A stretch of DNA of 64,000 nucleotides from Abelmoschus esculentus. Taxonomy: Eukaryota; Streptophyta; Magnoliopsida; Malvales; Malvaceae. The stretch covers positions 7,328,501 through 7,392,500 of the forward strand of contig JAUCBN010000035.1 in NCBI GenBank assembly GCA_035048815.1, in the 5' to 3' direction. The notes under the pieces are model-generated. The model worked only from the letters and a program-made list of their open reading frames with translations. It was not told the DNA's origin and did not search any database. Both the position numbers and the translations under genes were made by a program. Shown one piece after another: positions 35,234 to 47,634 of the stretch (the first letter of the stretch is position 1; every line of letters starts with the position of its first letter).

Positions 35234-36890
35234 TTACAATTAGGAAAATTCTACAATGGGTGTTGAACATGGCTGAACACCACTAACGATGAACATTGTT
35301 GAACACCATTAAACTAATTAATAAATATTAAAAATTTCAAGGACTCAATATATAATTAATAAATATTTAAAATAAATTTTCAATTAAATTATTTTTTATA
35401 AGGAAAACTACACAAATGGTCATCCAACTATCACTTATTTTTAGAGTTGGTCACCAAACTAATATTTTTCATCAAATTCATTGTTAACATTTTATTTCAT
35501 TATTATCTTGGTCATCGACCGTTAAATATTTAACCAAAATTGTGACATGACATGGTTTAATAATATGGATGGTCATCCAACTATCATTCTTTTCTTGTGG
35601 TGTTGGTCACCCAATTAATTTTTCATCAAAATCATCATTAAAATTTTATTTTGTTATATTTTGGTCATCAACTGTTAAATATTTAACGAAGACTATGATA
35701 TGGTATGGTTTAATAATAATTTTAGTCCTTCAGATTATTATATTATATCAAATTAATCCAAATAAAAATAACTCATCAAACATTTTAACTAAACCCCAAA
35801 ATTTTATCCCTTTTCTTCTTCCTCTTGCAACGCTACTTTAAAAATTAATTTGTCAACTCTCTCTTTTTTTTCTTGTGTTTTTAAACAACTTATTAAGTTT
35901 CAGATTATAAAAAATCATTTTAATTTTATAATTTATTCTTTTAAAATCTATGTTAAAAGAATAATTTCTTTTTATTCGAATCAGGATGACGTTTTCGTCG
36001 AATAATTTATTTTTCAATCCAAAGAAGGTTGTGTTTCGACATCTGAAAAGTCACTGATGCCAAATTTGTGTGAAGTTGTAGGAGTATCCATATGAAGATC
36101 GAAAAGTTGAGCTGCACAATAAAAATTTAAGTGAAACCAAATTTTATTTAATCCTAAGAAAAATTTTACGATATCTGTCAAATTGATCTATATTTACATG
36201 TTAAAGATTTTATGACTATTGATCTATATAAACTTTTATGTGAATTGATAAATCAATTTTTTTTATAGATCTGATAAACATAAAAAAGATAAAAATATAT
36301 ATATACTAGTAGTTTGGGAAAAGTTAAAGAAACTAGATTAAATTTTAAAAGAATAAATCATAAAATGAAAGCGATTTTATATAATCTAAAATTTAATAAA
36401 TTGCTCAAAGACGCAAGAGAAATAAAGAGAGTTGACAAATTAATTTTTTAAAGTAATATTACAAAAGAAAAAAAAAGAATTGAGATTTAGTTTAAATATT
36501 TGATGAGTTATATTCTATTAGAATTAATCTGATATAATATAATAATTTTAGGGACTAAAATTATTATTAAACCATATCATGTCACAATTTTTGTTAAATA
36601 TTTAACAGTCGATGACCAAAATAATAATAAAATAAAATGTTAACAATGATTTTGATAAAAAAAATTAGTTTGATGATCAACCCAAAAATGAGTGATAGTT
36701 GGATGATCATTTGTGTAGTTTTTCTTATAAAAATAATTTAATTGAAATTTTATTTTAAATATTTATTAATTATATATTGAATCCTTAAAATTTTTAATAC
36801 TTATTAATTAGTTTAATGGTATTCAACAATATTCATCGTTAGTGGTATTTAGCAATGTTCGACGCACGTTGTAGACTTATCCTTACAATT
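35234..36890. mobile_element. Large foldback Mutator-like element (~1.6 kb hairpin)
   Basis: The core is 35242-36881. The left end (GGAAAATTCTACAATGGGTG) is the inverted counterpart of the right end (...GTTGTAGACTTATC), and the complementarity runs inward for about 700 bp per arm with a ~400 bp loop (about 35950-36340). TTACAATT flanks both sides (35234-35241, 36883-36890), with an eight-of-nine match if a 9-bp duplication is assumed, as in Mutator-like elements. The left arm also holds a ~150-bp tandem duplication (35418 and 35570, starting GGTCATCCAACTATCA). No transposase. The 90-codon frame at 35569-35841 lies in the arm and is not a gene. Confidence 0.78.
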
Positions 36891-37499
36891 ATCATTGTAA
36901 ACTAAATACATAACTTGGACATTTTCTTAAAACTAACCACTTTAGATCATAAAAGTATCATACATGAAAAAAGTAAAAAACTCATCCAAACACTCAATCG
37001 AAAAATAGACACAAATAAATATAACTGTATCAGCAAACGAACCACAAAAGAGGATTAATTTATTGAAATAACACGTTATTAATTCACATGTTAAAATTTC
37101 CAATTATAATGTACCCTTTATTTAATGTGTTCAATTTTTTTCATCTTAATTGATTCCTTTTTTTTAATCTTTTAACGTGTAATGTTTTAATTGTGTTTCC
37201 TTTCTATTGTTAATATACATTTAATTTTGTTTTGTCTTTTATTTTATATTGACTATGCGTTTTTGCCCTTTTTAATTTTTTTAGTCTATATTTATCTTTT
37301 ATTGTATTCATCGTAATATGTATATAATATTAAATACTTTTTAATTTCTTTATTTAAATCATATAGTACATATATATCGTAATTTTATTTTCTTTATTTA
37401 CATATTATCTTGTTATATTATTATAATATAGGTATTTGTTATTATACTATTCTCAATATATATAGTATTAAAAATTATAATGTATAATATAGTAAGTAC
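36891..37499. other. Intergenic AT-rich DNA, no gene seen
   Basis: Partial continuation of inverted similarity to the left flank of the foldback element (around 36891-36950), then plain AT-rich DNA. Confidence 0.4.
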
Positions 37500-39840
37500 A
37501 TACCATAATATAACACCCTTAATTTGGGCCTAGAAGTTAACTAGATTAAGTTAGGGTTCGATTAAACCGATTCTAGATAAGTTAGATTAGTTTTGAGATT
37601 TAATTGATAATAAATATATTTGGACAATATAAAATAATAGAAAAATGTTTAAAAATTATTATTTGACTTTGATCAAATCAATTTTAGAAAATCAAACCCG
37701 GAAGAGTGATATTTTGAAAATCAATGATTATTTTGTAAAAATTAAAAAATTATTTCTATTTTAGTGACTAAAATATAAAAATGTCATAACTTTAAATCTT
37801 TAAAGAGATTAAATTCAACTTTTACCAGAGGCTTCCACCTGTTAATCATCAACTTTTAATCATATTTCAAGAGATTAATTTACCATAATTGTTTAATATA
37901 ATTTTTTTATTTTCTTAATTTTACGTAAAACTTTTCTCTCAACAACTCAAATCAGAATTCTCCTAATTTTATCTCAATTTTCACTCATTTTCATCAAGGT
38001 AATTCGAATTTCTTTAATTCTCAATCTATAATGTTTTCTCTTTGATTTTAATGTTTTCTCATCAAAATCTTTGTTTATCCACATGTTTTAATTATGGTTG
38101 ATGATGGATTCTGAGATTATAGGTAAGAATTTATTTTTCTCCTCTAATTGAATGTTCTTTATTGAAATTCACAAGTTAATAACTCTTTTACATGTTTTTC
38201 TATTGGATTTTAATGATTTGATTGTGGATTAAAGGAGTTTTGATCAATTGTTGGTGGTTTATTTGCTTAATTAACTAAAGATCTAATTTTGATAAGTTAA
38301 TCTCTGTAATTAAAGTTGGTTTTTATCATTTATGATGTTAATTGGCCAATGAAATCATTATAATCACGAAATTAGGTTGTTAGCTTAAGATCTAGAGAGA
38401 AATCTTGGTAAAAACATTTTTAATCTTTTAGTTTAAAAAAAATCAATTTTCGATCAAAACCTATAATTTTCGTTTAAGGGTTTTAATTCACTATTTTTGG
38501 ATCCTAAATTTATGATTTTATATGTTTTAGGATGTTATTAACATGTCTTTAAAGTTGTTACTCCCGGACTAAAGGTTTATGAGAAATTTGTTTGGTTTTT
38601 AAGGGTTTTCGGTTAAGGGTTTTAAGGGTTGTTGTGTATAAATCTAGTTAGGAGATATTTATGTACGTTTAGGAGCACTAAATCCTCTGAGTTTGATGTC
38701 TGAATCAAGTCACGAAGTATGAGATCACATTTAAAAGAGTTTGGTTTGATATCGGTGGCTTGTCAAGAAAGAAATAACTTTTGCTGAACAGATTTGAGAG
38801 TGAGCTGTTTCAGAAGTATTTTAATTTGTTTTACAAAGTGTTGGAAGTGTAGGGGAGGTGTGAGAAACTTTCCTATACTCCGAATTAAAATTTACGTTTG
38901 TTCTCGTAAATTAGTTTTCCTCATATTATGTTATTTTTACTATGCGTTAGTCATGCTCGTTATATAATTGTGTTTATGGGATTATGAATGTGAACAAATG
39001 CTCATGTGACTATTTTTACATTGATTTTAATATTTCCTCAGTTTTTTTTTCAAAATACATTAAATATTATTTTTATCAGTTTATGCAAGTTGTGCATGAG
39101 TTAGAGGAAAACATGAGATATACTTATTGTTTTTAATGTAAAACTTGAGCATTTGGTTTTGGTTTTGTGTTAGATACAAAGATCATATTTATGAGATAAT
39201 TTGATTGATCAATAGGATGTATAGTGCACTATAAATACGAATTCATGTGTTTTAAATTCCTTGAGTGATGCATTAGAGGTTAGCCTAGTGTTGTGTGACA
39301 TGATTTTCATATTGCATTCGAGTATGGCGAACTATCCCGAACACTAAGGTGGGATATTTTAGATTGTGATTGTCAATTTGTGTGAATTGGTGTACGATAT
39401 CATTCACATATGTTCGTTTATCCCAACGATTGGAGGTAAGTCCATTCGTGTCACTTAACCAATATGTGAAAAACGCAAGTGTAAACAATTTACTGTTTTG
39501 GTGCAATTAGAGAATTATATGTGTTTTATTAATAAGCACAAATGTTATATAAACCTTGCTAGGTGAAGCATATAAGTCTTGATTTTGTGGCATATGTCAT
39601 GTGATGAACACTTGTTGATTTTTATATATATTAATGGTCATTTAGTCACAAATGATTTTCTTGAGCATGACTTATTTTATAAATGATTTTTAGTATATTA
39701 TGGGATGCATTAGAAGCAGCTAAAATGTTTTATAATTTACTCACTAAGCTTTGACTTAACCATTCTTCTTTGTTCACCATGTTTTAAACTCAAGCCAATT
39801 TTATTTTATTTCACTCTTTTTGTTCTCTTTTTCAAGGCGA
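37500..39840. repeat. Possible gypsy LTR-type DNA (uncertain)
   Basis: Begins ATAACACCCTTAATTTGGGC, resembling the TGTAACACCC start of many plant gypsy LTRs. It then runs for over 2 kb without frames, with moderate G+C patches at 38650-38900 and 39290-39480. The latter has two similar segments (TGTGTGAATTGG, CACATATGTTCG) suggestive of internal repetition. No second LTR, primer site or polypurine tract was found. The end is undefined. Confidence 0.25.
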
Positions 39841-40443
39841 AGTTATTTCAAAAAAATATTCTTTGAAACATTACAGAATCGAACAAAACAGTCCAAAAAA
39901 TTACACTATTCAAACAAAAAAAATAGTGCAATGTAGAAAATATAGCATATTTGTTCGAATAAACTGTCCAAAAAATGAGTGAATAAATTTTTTTTTTTTC
40001 TTCTCTTTCATTTTTATTTCCTTTTGAATAAATCTTTTGAATAATTTTTTGTTTGTCTTGAATTTTTCTTTCTTCTCTTGATTTTTGCATCATTTTCAAA
40101 TTAATTAGTGGAAACTAGATTGAGTTACAAGCCAATGGTAATGAGTTAATTAGTTTAGGCTTGAGCGATTCTTTCACCCAAAACACTTGAGCGAAATGAG
40201 TGAACCAATGTGGGGAGATAAGTCTTGTATTCTTTGAAATTTATAGACGATTGAAATGTCTTGGTAGATATACACTTAATTGAATATGTCTTGCATGACA
40301 GATCTTAAATATCAACATTTACTTGGTTTAGTTTACTTAAGAAATCTTAAAAATTCTATGAAATTGGAGTTGACAACTTAAGATTTTTAGCATGATAATT
40401 GAGAAATGCTTGAGGACAAGCATTAAATAAGTTAGGGAGAATT
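39841..40443 (+). other. 3' internal end of a gypsy element (probable)
   Basis: Contains GCTTGAGGACAAGCATT (40408-40424), a phrase typical of the stretch just before the 3' LTR of plant Athila/Tat-type gypsy elements. A purine-rich GTTAGGGAGAATT at about 40431-40443 could be the polypurine tract. No coding frame survives; the 83-codon minus frame at 39848-40099 is not convincing. Confidence 0.45.
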
Positions 40444-41824
40444 TGATTAGTGCTTAAATTATATATTATTTTATTAATAATTACTCCTTAATTGATTGTT
40501 TTAAGTTGTTACTTTGGACTTTTTCGTTCATTTTTTATGCAGGACAATAAGATCAAGAAATATTTTAAAACTAATGAAATTATGCAAATTTTGAGGCTAG
40601 AGACATGGGCACGATTTGCGGCATGATAATGTCTGATGCGGCAGATTCTACAACTTAGCCAGTTGCAGCTTCTAAAAGATGATCCAATCAGCAAAAACGT
40701 GTGGAAAACAATTATTTTGGGATTTAAATTAGGATTAACTATTAAATATTTGGAATTATCTTTTTATTTAGATATTATCTTTCTAGTTTTTAGGTTTTTA
40801 TTTTTCCTTGGGATTATTTTTAGGAGTTTTAATTTATTTTGTTGTTTTATCTTTAGATTTTCTTAAGCTATAAATATCCTTTGGTAGAGCTTAAGAAATC
40901 ATCTCTCATACCATATCTCTCATCTCATTTTCATTTTTATTTTCATTTTCATTCTAGATGTTTTAAGCTTTTGTTCTTAATAATATTTTTTGTTCTTTAG
41001 TTTTTCTTTTAAAATGCTAAGCATGGTTTTTACAATAATCATGCTTAGCTAAGTTTTCTAAGCCAAAGGTTAAAGTTATTATTCAATTCCTTTCGTGAGA
41101 ATTAAAAAGCATTTCATACCCTTTAGGGTAACATTTTTAGTTTTCAGAAATCAAGGATCGATAATCGATCATACTTTTACAATCAAAACGATTTAATTTT
41201 AAAAAGTGTACGTTGAAATTAAATTTCGATTTTGATTAATAGTTGGATGAAGGATCGACCTGTGGCATATTCGAATTCCTGTGAACAACTTAGCAGCGGT
41301 CCGCTAAGGCAAACTGAAATCGAGTTAGATTTTCAATTAAAACGGTACAATCTAAGTTGGGTTTTTCTAAATTTTCAAGGTATTAAATTAAGTAAATGAT
41401 TGTCGTGATTAATTCACAAAAGGGTTGAGATCTAAAAATTGATTTTAGAGTCTTGATTCATTTAAAAGAAAAACAAGTTATAGGGGTTGACCCATACAAA
41501 CTGTAACCAGCGTGAGCCCAAAGGTAAAATCCTATTCAAGGATCGATTCGAATTGAAGTGAAAGCTTTAGCCCAAGGCTGATTTTATCAATTGAATTTTC
41601 ATTATTAATCATCTCAAATTACTCTTTTTATTTTCTTTGAATCATATTTCATTTCAATCTAAACACCAACCCTTTTTTTACTTTTCTTTACAAGTAATGC
41701 AGGATCAAGATCAAAAGCAAGGTACTCGTTAATCTCATAGTCCCTGTGAATTGAACCTTACTCTCACTATTCTACTTTACTTCATTCCTTTTATTGTGAT
41801 TAATGTTTATTTTATTTGACATCA
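40444..41824 (+). repeat. Probable gypsy (Athila/Tat-like) LTR
   Basis: Starts TGATTAGTGC right after the purine-rich tract and can be closed at ...TTTGACATCA, giving about 1.38 kb with TG...CA borders. It carries a TATA box (CTATAAATATCC, core 40869-40876), then a transcribed-leader-like stretch, and near the end TAGTCCCTGTGAATTGAACC, similar to the phrase at 17648. No second LTR lies in the window, so it is solo or truncated. The 76-codon hydrophobic frame at 40636-40866 is inside the LTR and not a gene. Confidence 0.5.
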
Positions 41825-42486
41825 AAAACGTCACTTTTTCACATTAAAAACTAATATCTATACTCCATTATTTGGGTAAGAACTTTATAAAAAAATTATA
41901 TAAATTAAAATAAAAAATATATATTTTAGAATTTTTATGGAAATATTTTACTTTAATATTATAAAAATTTAATTAATTAATAAGAAAATATACTTTATCT
42001 TTTTAACAAATAACTCATTTTTTAACTACCATGATAACTGAACCGTTAAAAATTTAATAATGATGACATGTCATATATATGTAATAATATACTATTTCAT
42101 TTAAAATATATTATCATATTCCTATTAAATGTCATCATCGTTAAATTTTTAACGGTCTAGTTAACATGCTAGTTAAAAAATAAGATATTTGTCAAAAAAA
42201 TATAGGTTAAGGGCTAAATTTATCCCAAACAAAGAATAAGGGTTAAAATTACGTTTATGTCATATTATTATAAGAATGTTTTTATATTTTTCTCTTTTTA
42301 TATAGTCTTTAAATAAAATAACAGAAAAATGTTATTTGAAAAAAAAAAACGAGATTAAGAAAGGAAAATATTTAATTTTTAAATTAAAATCTCACTTTAC
42401 CCTATCCAGAAAAAGATAAAATAAAAACCAAACCAAACTCAAAGTACAGCTTCCATTACATGTCTGTAACTGTAGCCATCTTTTTC
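41825..42486. mobile_element. Partial foldback MITE and TET3 downstream DNA
   Basis: Between about 41994 and 42220 there is an inverted pair (TTTTTAACAAATAACTCATT on the left, AATAAGATATTTGTCAAAAA on the right), the same family as the foldback MITE at 51355-51896. The ends are not sharp. The DNA next to 42486 would hold the 3' untranslated region of the tetraspanin gene. Confidence 0.5.
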
Positions 42487-44848
42487 CTATAGGTGGATCC
42501 GACTTGGTTGTGCCTTTGTCATCCTCGCCTCGCGATACGGTTCGTCGTTATCGATCTTCTTATTATTTCGGAAAGCAGCGCAGCCGATGACATAGAAGAT
42601 GACGAGAAGGATAAGCACCACGATGTTGATTACCGAGACTTTCCTCCAACTTTTCTTGAGGCTGCGGAGCACGCCGGCTTTGCACGAGTCGCATTGATAG
42701 CACAACATCTGCTGGTCGTTGCTCCACCGTGAGCAGTCAAGGTCGGACCCAACCAGCCCACCGCCCGGGTTCCATAACGTCTCGTTGACATAGACATAGC
42801 CACAGTCAGTGGGTGGCTTGCAGCAACCGGACTACAGTTAAAAGGTTTTGGCAGCATTAGTGACATAATATACATACATATAGGACTATTTTGTTTTAAT
42901 TCAATAGACAAAAATCTTGTTTTTTTATGTATTTTTTATGGTTTAACACTAAAACATAAAAAATTTAAATTACAATCTTAATTTTATAAAAAACCTAAAA
43001 AATATGCATAGCTCTAAATTCTTTAAATCCTATTTTTAAATAACACTAATTTTAAACATTGAACTTAAATTTTTAATATATTAAATAAAAAATACCGAAA
43101 AAAATATTTTTATTTCAATCCCTCACCCCCCACAAAGAGGTTTTGTATGCATGTGAAGACTTGGAATATAGCAGGAATCATTCCATAATTAATGAAGAAA
43201 TTATGCAATTGATTCCCACTTTTTTTAAATTTTTTGATACTTTATTTAGGTAGGATTCAAATTTTAAAAAAAAATATTTATAAAAATAAAAGTGGTGCCT
43301 AAAAAAAGGCAATTAATTTAGGATAAAGCATAATTGAACTAACCCTACTTTGACTCCTTGTAGACATGATTTGCATTCATCCAATTTTACAAATTATATA
43401 ATGATAAATTTCATTTTTAGATTAATTATAAAAAATAAAATAACAATAAAGTAGGATGCGCATTTATGTATTATTATCATATATGATATACGGTTTAATT
43501 ATATAATATATTTTTTTTTACATATTTTTAAATTGTTGAATGAATAAAATAAACAATTAAAATTAATAATAAATTATATAAAAATATCACTTAAAAATAA
43601 AAAATTAGTATCAATAATCTATTTCAAATTTTCAATCAATTAACAAAATAACTATCAAAAAATATATAAAATTAAATAAATTTTATACTATACAAGTGAA
43701 ACTTAAATATTCATATAAAACAATTTTATTCAAAATATATTTTTATGAAAAAAGAAAATATTCTTATTCTTAAAAAGAGTTGAATTCAAAATAATATTTT
43801 TAAAAACCTATTTAATAATACCAAAATATCAAATATGTATATAAGTTTTCTAATACGGACACTATTTTTTTCAAAAATTTAAAATTAAAACAAGATTTGC
43901 CCATTTGTGACATTGAGATGGAGTGGTGAGACATAATTATTGGGTTTGCCAAATGAGGCCACGTCCATTGTGGTCCACCCTATTTTACATTATTATCAAA
44001 GTTGGGATTTACAAAAGATAAATAATTTCAGAATAAAACTGCGTATATGACAACAATTTAAGGATAAAATTTAAAATTAATTAAATTAAACGTGAATTTA
44101 AAAGAAATTTTGTAAAATCATAAGGATTGAAACACTTGGAACTGAAAAGGTTTTGCAAAATTCCAGTGGTCCAACCGACCTACCGCAACGGAGGTGGTCT
44201 AATTTTATTGGATTCGAATTGGTTCCGGTTTAAACTCGAATTTTGAATTTATTTTTTCTTGATTTAATAACAAAATTTATACCTTGAAATGGGTCTACTT
44301 TGGATGAAATCGGTAAATACTAAATATGGGCGTACCTCAATAGGAGAAAGCTTCCTCATGGAGAACATGTCATAAGTTTCAGGGACGCCATTAAAGGATC
44401 TTCCCATCTTGCTGCAAGTTTTGGAATCCCTTATGCAGGAGCTGATCTTAGCCCAATACCCATCGTCCACCACCCTGTCCCTGAGCCAACCCGAGTAATC
44501 CGGCAAGTAATACTCCAGGTAACCCTTGTTCATCACCGGCCGACCCGACCCTTTGTCGGTGACGGCGTAAGCGAAGATTATAAACCCAATGAGCGCCGCG
44601 ATGATGAAGAACATCACGAAGAGGTAAAGCCACATCAAGAACGTATTCCTGTAACATGCTCCGGCGAAACCCGCCAGTGAAACCACCATGATCGAGGCTC
44701 CTATCACTATCAACGGCCACTGTAGGAATTTTAGACAGTCTGTGCTGTTTGCCCTGCTGCTCAGCCATATTCCTCCGCCCAAGATGGCTATTGACAGCAG
44801 AAATGTCATGAAGTTTATTAACCCTATCAAATGGTTGCTTGCTCTCAT
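42487..44848 (-). CDS. TET3: Tetraspanin-3-like membrane protein, two exons
   Basis: Four-pass membrane protein that organises membrane microdomains; plant TET3 is found at the plasma membrane and plasmodesmata (family knowledge). Exon 1 is 44336-44848 (171 codons) and exon 2 is 42487-42831 (114 codons plus stop), joined at phase 0 across a 1504-bp GT/AG intron, giving 285 aa, the usual TET3 length. Membrane segments: about 8-28, 44-64, 71-95 and 236-258. The large extracellular loop (about 96-233) has the plant signature GCCKPPTDCGY at 173-183, plus C138, C145, C204 and the CYQCDSC cluster at 215-221. N-glycosylation sequons are N34 (NST) and N187 (NET). The cytosolic tail ends PSRIHL. The start ATG has A at -3. 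All expected motifs are intact, so the gene looks functional. Confidence 0.95.
42832..44335 (-). other. Intron of the TET3-like gene
   Basis: 1504 bp with GT at 44334-44335 and AG at 42832-42833 (minus strand). It is highly AT-rich apart from a segment at 43900-43990 and one at 44150-44230. No nested element with clear ends and no coding frame was recognised. Confidence 0.85.
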
Positions 44849-45065
44849 GTTTCTGGTTTTTTTGTTTGTTCTCTAATGAGGGAAGTTGATTAGAAGTTAA
44901 AGCAATGAAGTGGATCTGCTATAGATGGAGCCTGTGTTTTTTTATTACATGGGAATGTTGCGGTCTTTAAGGATGCTACTCGATGTGGGTTTCTTACATC
45001 TGTCCCTCTTTGGTTTGGAATCACAAAAACACCCTTAGATTCCCATGTATTTTATAATCTAATAC
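44849..45065 (-). promoter_or_regulatory. Proximal upstream region of the TET3-like gene
   Basis: Mixed-composition DNA directly upstream of the start codon, less AT-rich than the tandem repeats beyond it. The first 30 bases are pyrimidine-rich on the plus strand, purine-rich on the minus strand. No strong TATA box was found; a weak CTATAG lies near 44920. Confidence 0.35.
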
Positions 45066-45841
45066 AAATTTAAAGTCAAATATGAATTCAAATATTTCGA
45101 ATTTTATTTATAGCTCAATTGACTATATATTGAATAATTTTTAGATCAAAATAAATATATTTTTAATGTATTAAATCTATAGGTTTTAAATATATTAATA
45201 AAATATTGATTGAAATAATACTTAATTTATTATATTAATGATGAAAATTGAAGAAGTTAATGAGATTATTTTATAAAACCTTAATTTTAATTCAAATTTA
45301 TTTAAAGAAAATGAAAGTTTTTAGTAGATTTAAAATTTATAAATTAAAAAATATAAAAAAATAGCGATGAATAACTTAATTATTTAATTAAATATATTTG
45401 TTTAATTAAACAATGAGATTTGAAATTGGACAGTTACTATGCCCATGTGACTTCACATTCGTTCATCATATATACACGCAGAGCGTTTATTAATGGTTGA
45501 ATTCATATTTAAAGTCGATTATGAATACAAATTTAAAGTCAATTTTTATTTATAGTTCAATTGATTATACACATCGAATATTTATTAGATCAAAATAATT
45601 GTATTTAAATATATTAATAAAATATTAACTGAATTAATATTTAATTTATTATATTAATGATGAAAAAAATAAGAAATTGATGAGATTTTTTTAATAAATT
45701 TTAATTTCACCTTAAAAATAAAAAATAAATATTTTTAATAGATATAGAATTTCTAATCTAAAAAATATAAAAAATAAGGATAATAATTTAATTAACCGAA
45801 AAATATGATTTGTTAATTAAGCAACGAGATTTGAAATTGGA
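45066..45841. repeat. Tandem duplication upstream of the TET3-like gene
   Basis: Two related copies lie at about 45066-45430 and 45529-45841. Both start AAATTTAAAGTC, share TTTATTTATAG.TCAATTGA and TTAATTTATTATATTAATGA, and end GAGATTTGAAATTGGA. The second is about 50 bp shorter. They lie 220-1000 bp upstream of the gene's start codon, so they may affect its promoter. Origin unknown. Confidence 0.7.
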
Positions 45842-46219
45842 AAGTTTGTTTTGTTTGCCTGCGTGGCACTTTGAAATTGATTTGAAATGAAAAAATATTA
45901 TAAATAATTATAATTAAATTAGCCAAAAACTTAAATATATATTTAATTTGATTTTACTAAAAAATTAAAATAATATTTATCAATTTAACTAACTTATATT
46001 TTTTGACTGGATTACAAATAATCACCTTTATTTATAAACTTACGAAATTAAATTATATATTAACAATTATAAGTACATCAAAATCAATCAATAAAGTATA
46101 AAATTCATTGAACTCTATAATAATTATTTTAACTCTAATTAAATAAAATATCACATAATTTATACACGATAAAACTCAAGATGCAATAACTTAAGTTTCT
46201 CAACTCTATTGAACCTTTG
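45842..46219. other. Intergenic AT-rich DNA, no gene seen
   Basis: Nothing recognisable beyond AT-rich sequence. Confidence 0.4.
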
Positions 46220-47634
46220 AAAAATTTTACAACGGGCGACGAACACCGCTGAACATCACTAGTATTGAACACCGTTGAACACTGTTAAATTAATTAATAA
46301 AAATTAAAATTTTAAGAACTTAACATGTAATTAATAATTATTTAAAATTTTCAGTTAAATTATTTTATATATATATATTTTATTTTTTAATAAGGATAAA
46401 CTACATATTTAATACTTCACCTATTTCTATATTTTTATTTTGATACCCAAACTAGTTTTTTAACAAAATAATACCTAATTCTAAATTAAATTAATTTTTT
46501 ATGAGAGTCTAAAACCGAAATTAATTTAATGTCATGTTGAACATCATAATGTGAGGCAAATTTTTTTTTAAAAAAATTAATCTTTTGTTAAAATATTATT
46601 ATTTATTTATTTCTTTTTAATAATCTAAAAACTATTACAGATTAATATATGTTTATAAAAATTATTATTTATTATTAAATTTTTTTATAAATAATTAGTT
46701 AAATGATAAAAAGAAAATTAAATAATTGTGATTATATTGCCAAAAAAACAAGTTATTGTGAATATAAAATCTGTACAAATACAAATATTGAATAATGTAC
46801 AAAGATTATATTTAAAGACTAAATTTAGGTAGGTACATACTAATATATTATTTTGTACAAAGATTATATTCTCGTACATTTGTTCTAACTAATTAAGTTT
46901 TTACCGATAGATGAATAAAGGTAAAAGTGAGAAAGTGTTTCTACGGTTGTTTTATTTGTTTATTTTAATGATAATTTTAGTACGTCTTTATAACATTTTG
47001 TTTATCTTTTAATAATTTAACATTCATATAACGAGTATAAACGAGTATTTTTCGTAGTGAAGATCGATATTTTGTTATGATCATGATCCCTTTATGATTT
47101 ATCGATATGTCAAAAACTAGTGGCGAAAAGATTTATTTTTCATATAAAATATTTAATCAAAGTATATAGTTTCTTAATTTTATTAAAAAGAAATAATAAA
47201 TTTATATTTTTAGTCTAAAAATTAAAAATATTCTTTAAATTGATAATATTTAGACTAAGTTGATAAATTGTATAATTTTTAGAGACTAGAACTATTATTT
47301 GGCCAATCAATGTTACTATTTTCGTTTGTTTTTAACAATCAAGGTACCAAAATAAAAATAATATGTAACATTAGGTACTATTTTGCTAAAATAATTAATT
47401 TAAGTATTAAAATAGAAATACAAAAATAGGTGAGGTACTAAATATATAGTTTATCTTTATTAGAAAATCAAAATTTTAATGTATATAAAAATAATTTAAA
47501 TAATTTTTAAAGTAATTATTAATTGTACTTTAAGTCCCTAAAATATATAATTTTTATCAATTAATTTAATAATATTCAGCGATGTTCATCGTTAGTGATG
47601 TTCAGCAGTGTTCGTTGTACGTGATAGACTCATC
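46220..47634. mobile_element. Second long-inverted-repeat Mutator-like element
   Basis: The left end (ACAACGGGCGACGAACACCG from 46230) is the inverted counterpart of the right end (GTTCGTTGTACGTGATAGAC near 47610). Complementarity extends at least 250 bp inward, through GGTGAGGTACTAAATATATA near 47430. It is the same family as the foldback element at 35242-36881, sharing GAACACCGTTGAACAC / GTGGTATTCAACAA-type ends, but with a different interior. No clean target duplication and no coding frame. Confidence 0.65.

Noticed and set aside
40636..40866. Hydrophobic 76-codon frame as a small membrane protein
   Set aside because: It lies upstream of the TATA box within a probable gypsy LTR; hydrophobicity follows from T-rich sequence.
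42493..42911. Frames antisense or out of frame to TET3 exon 2
   Set aside because: They overlap a well-supported exon with intact tetraspanin motifs and arise from its higher G+C content.
44448..44876. Other frames over TET3 exon 1
   Set aside because: A shifted minus-strand frame and a plus-strand frame simply shadow the tetraspanin exon.
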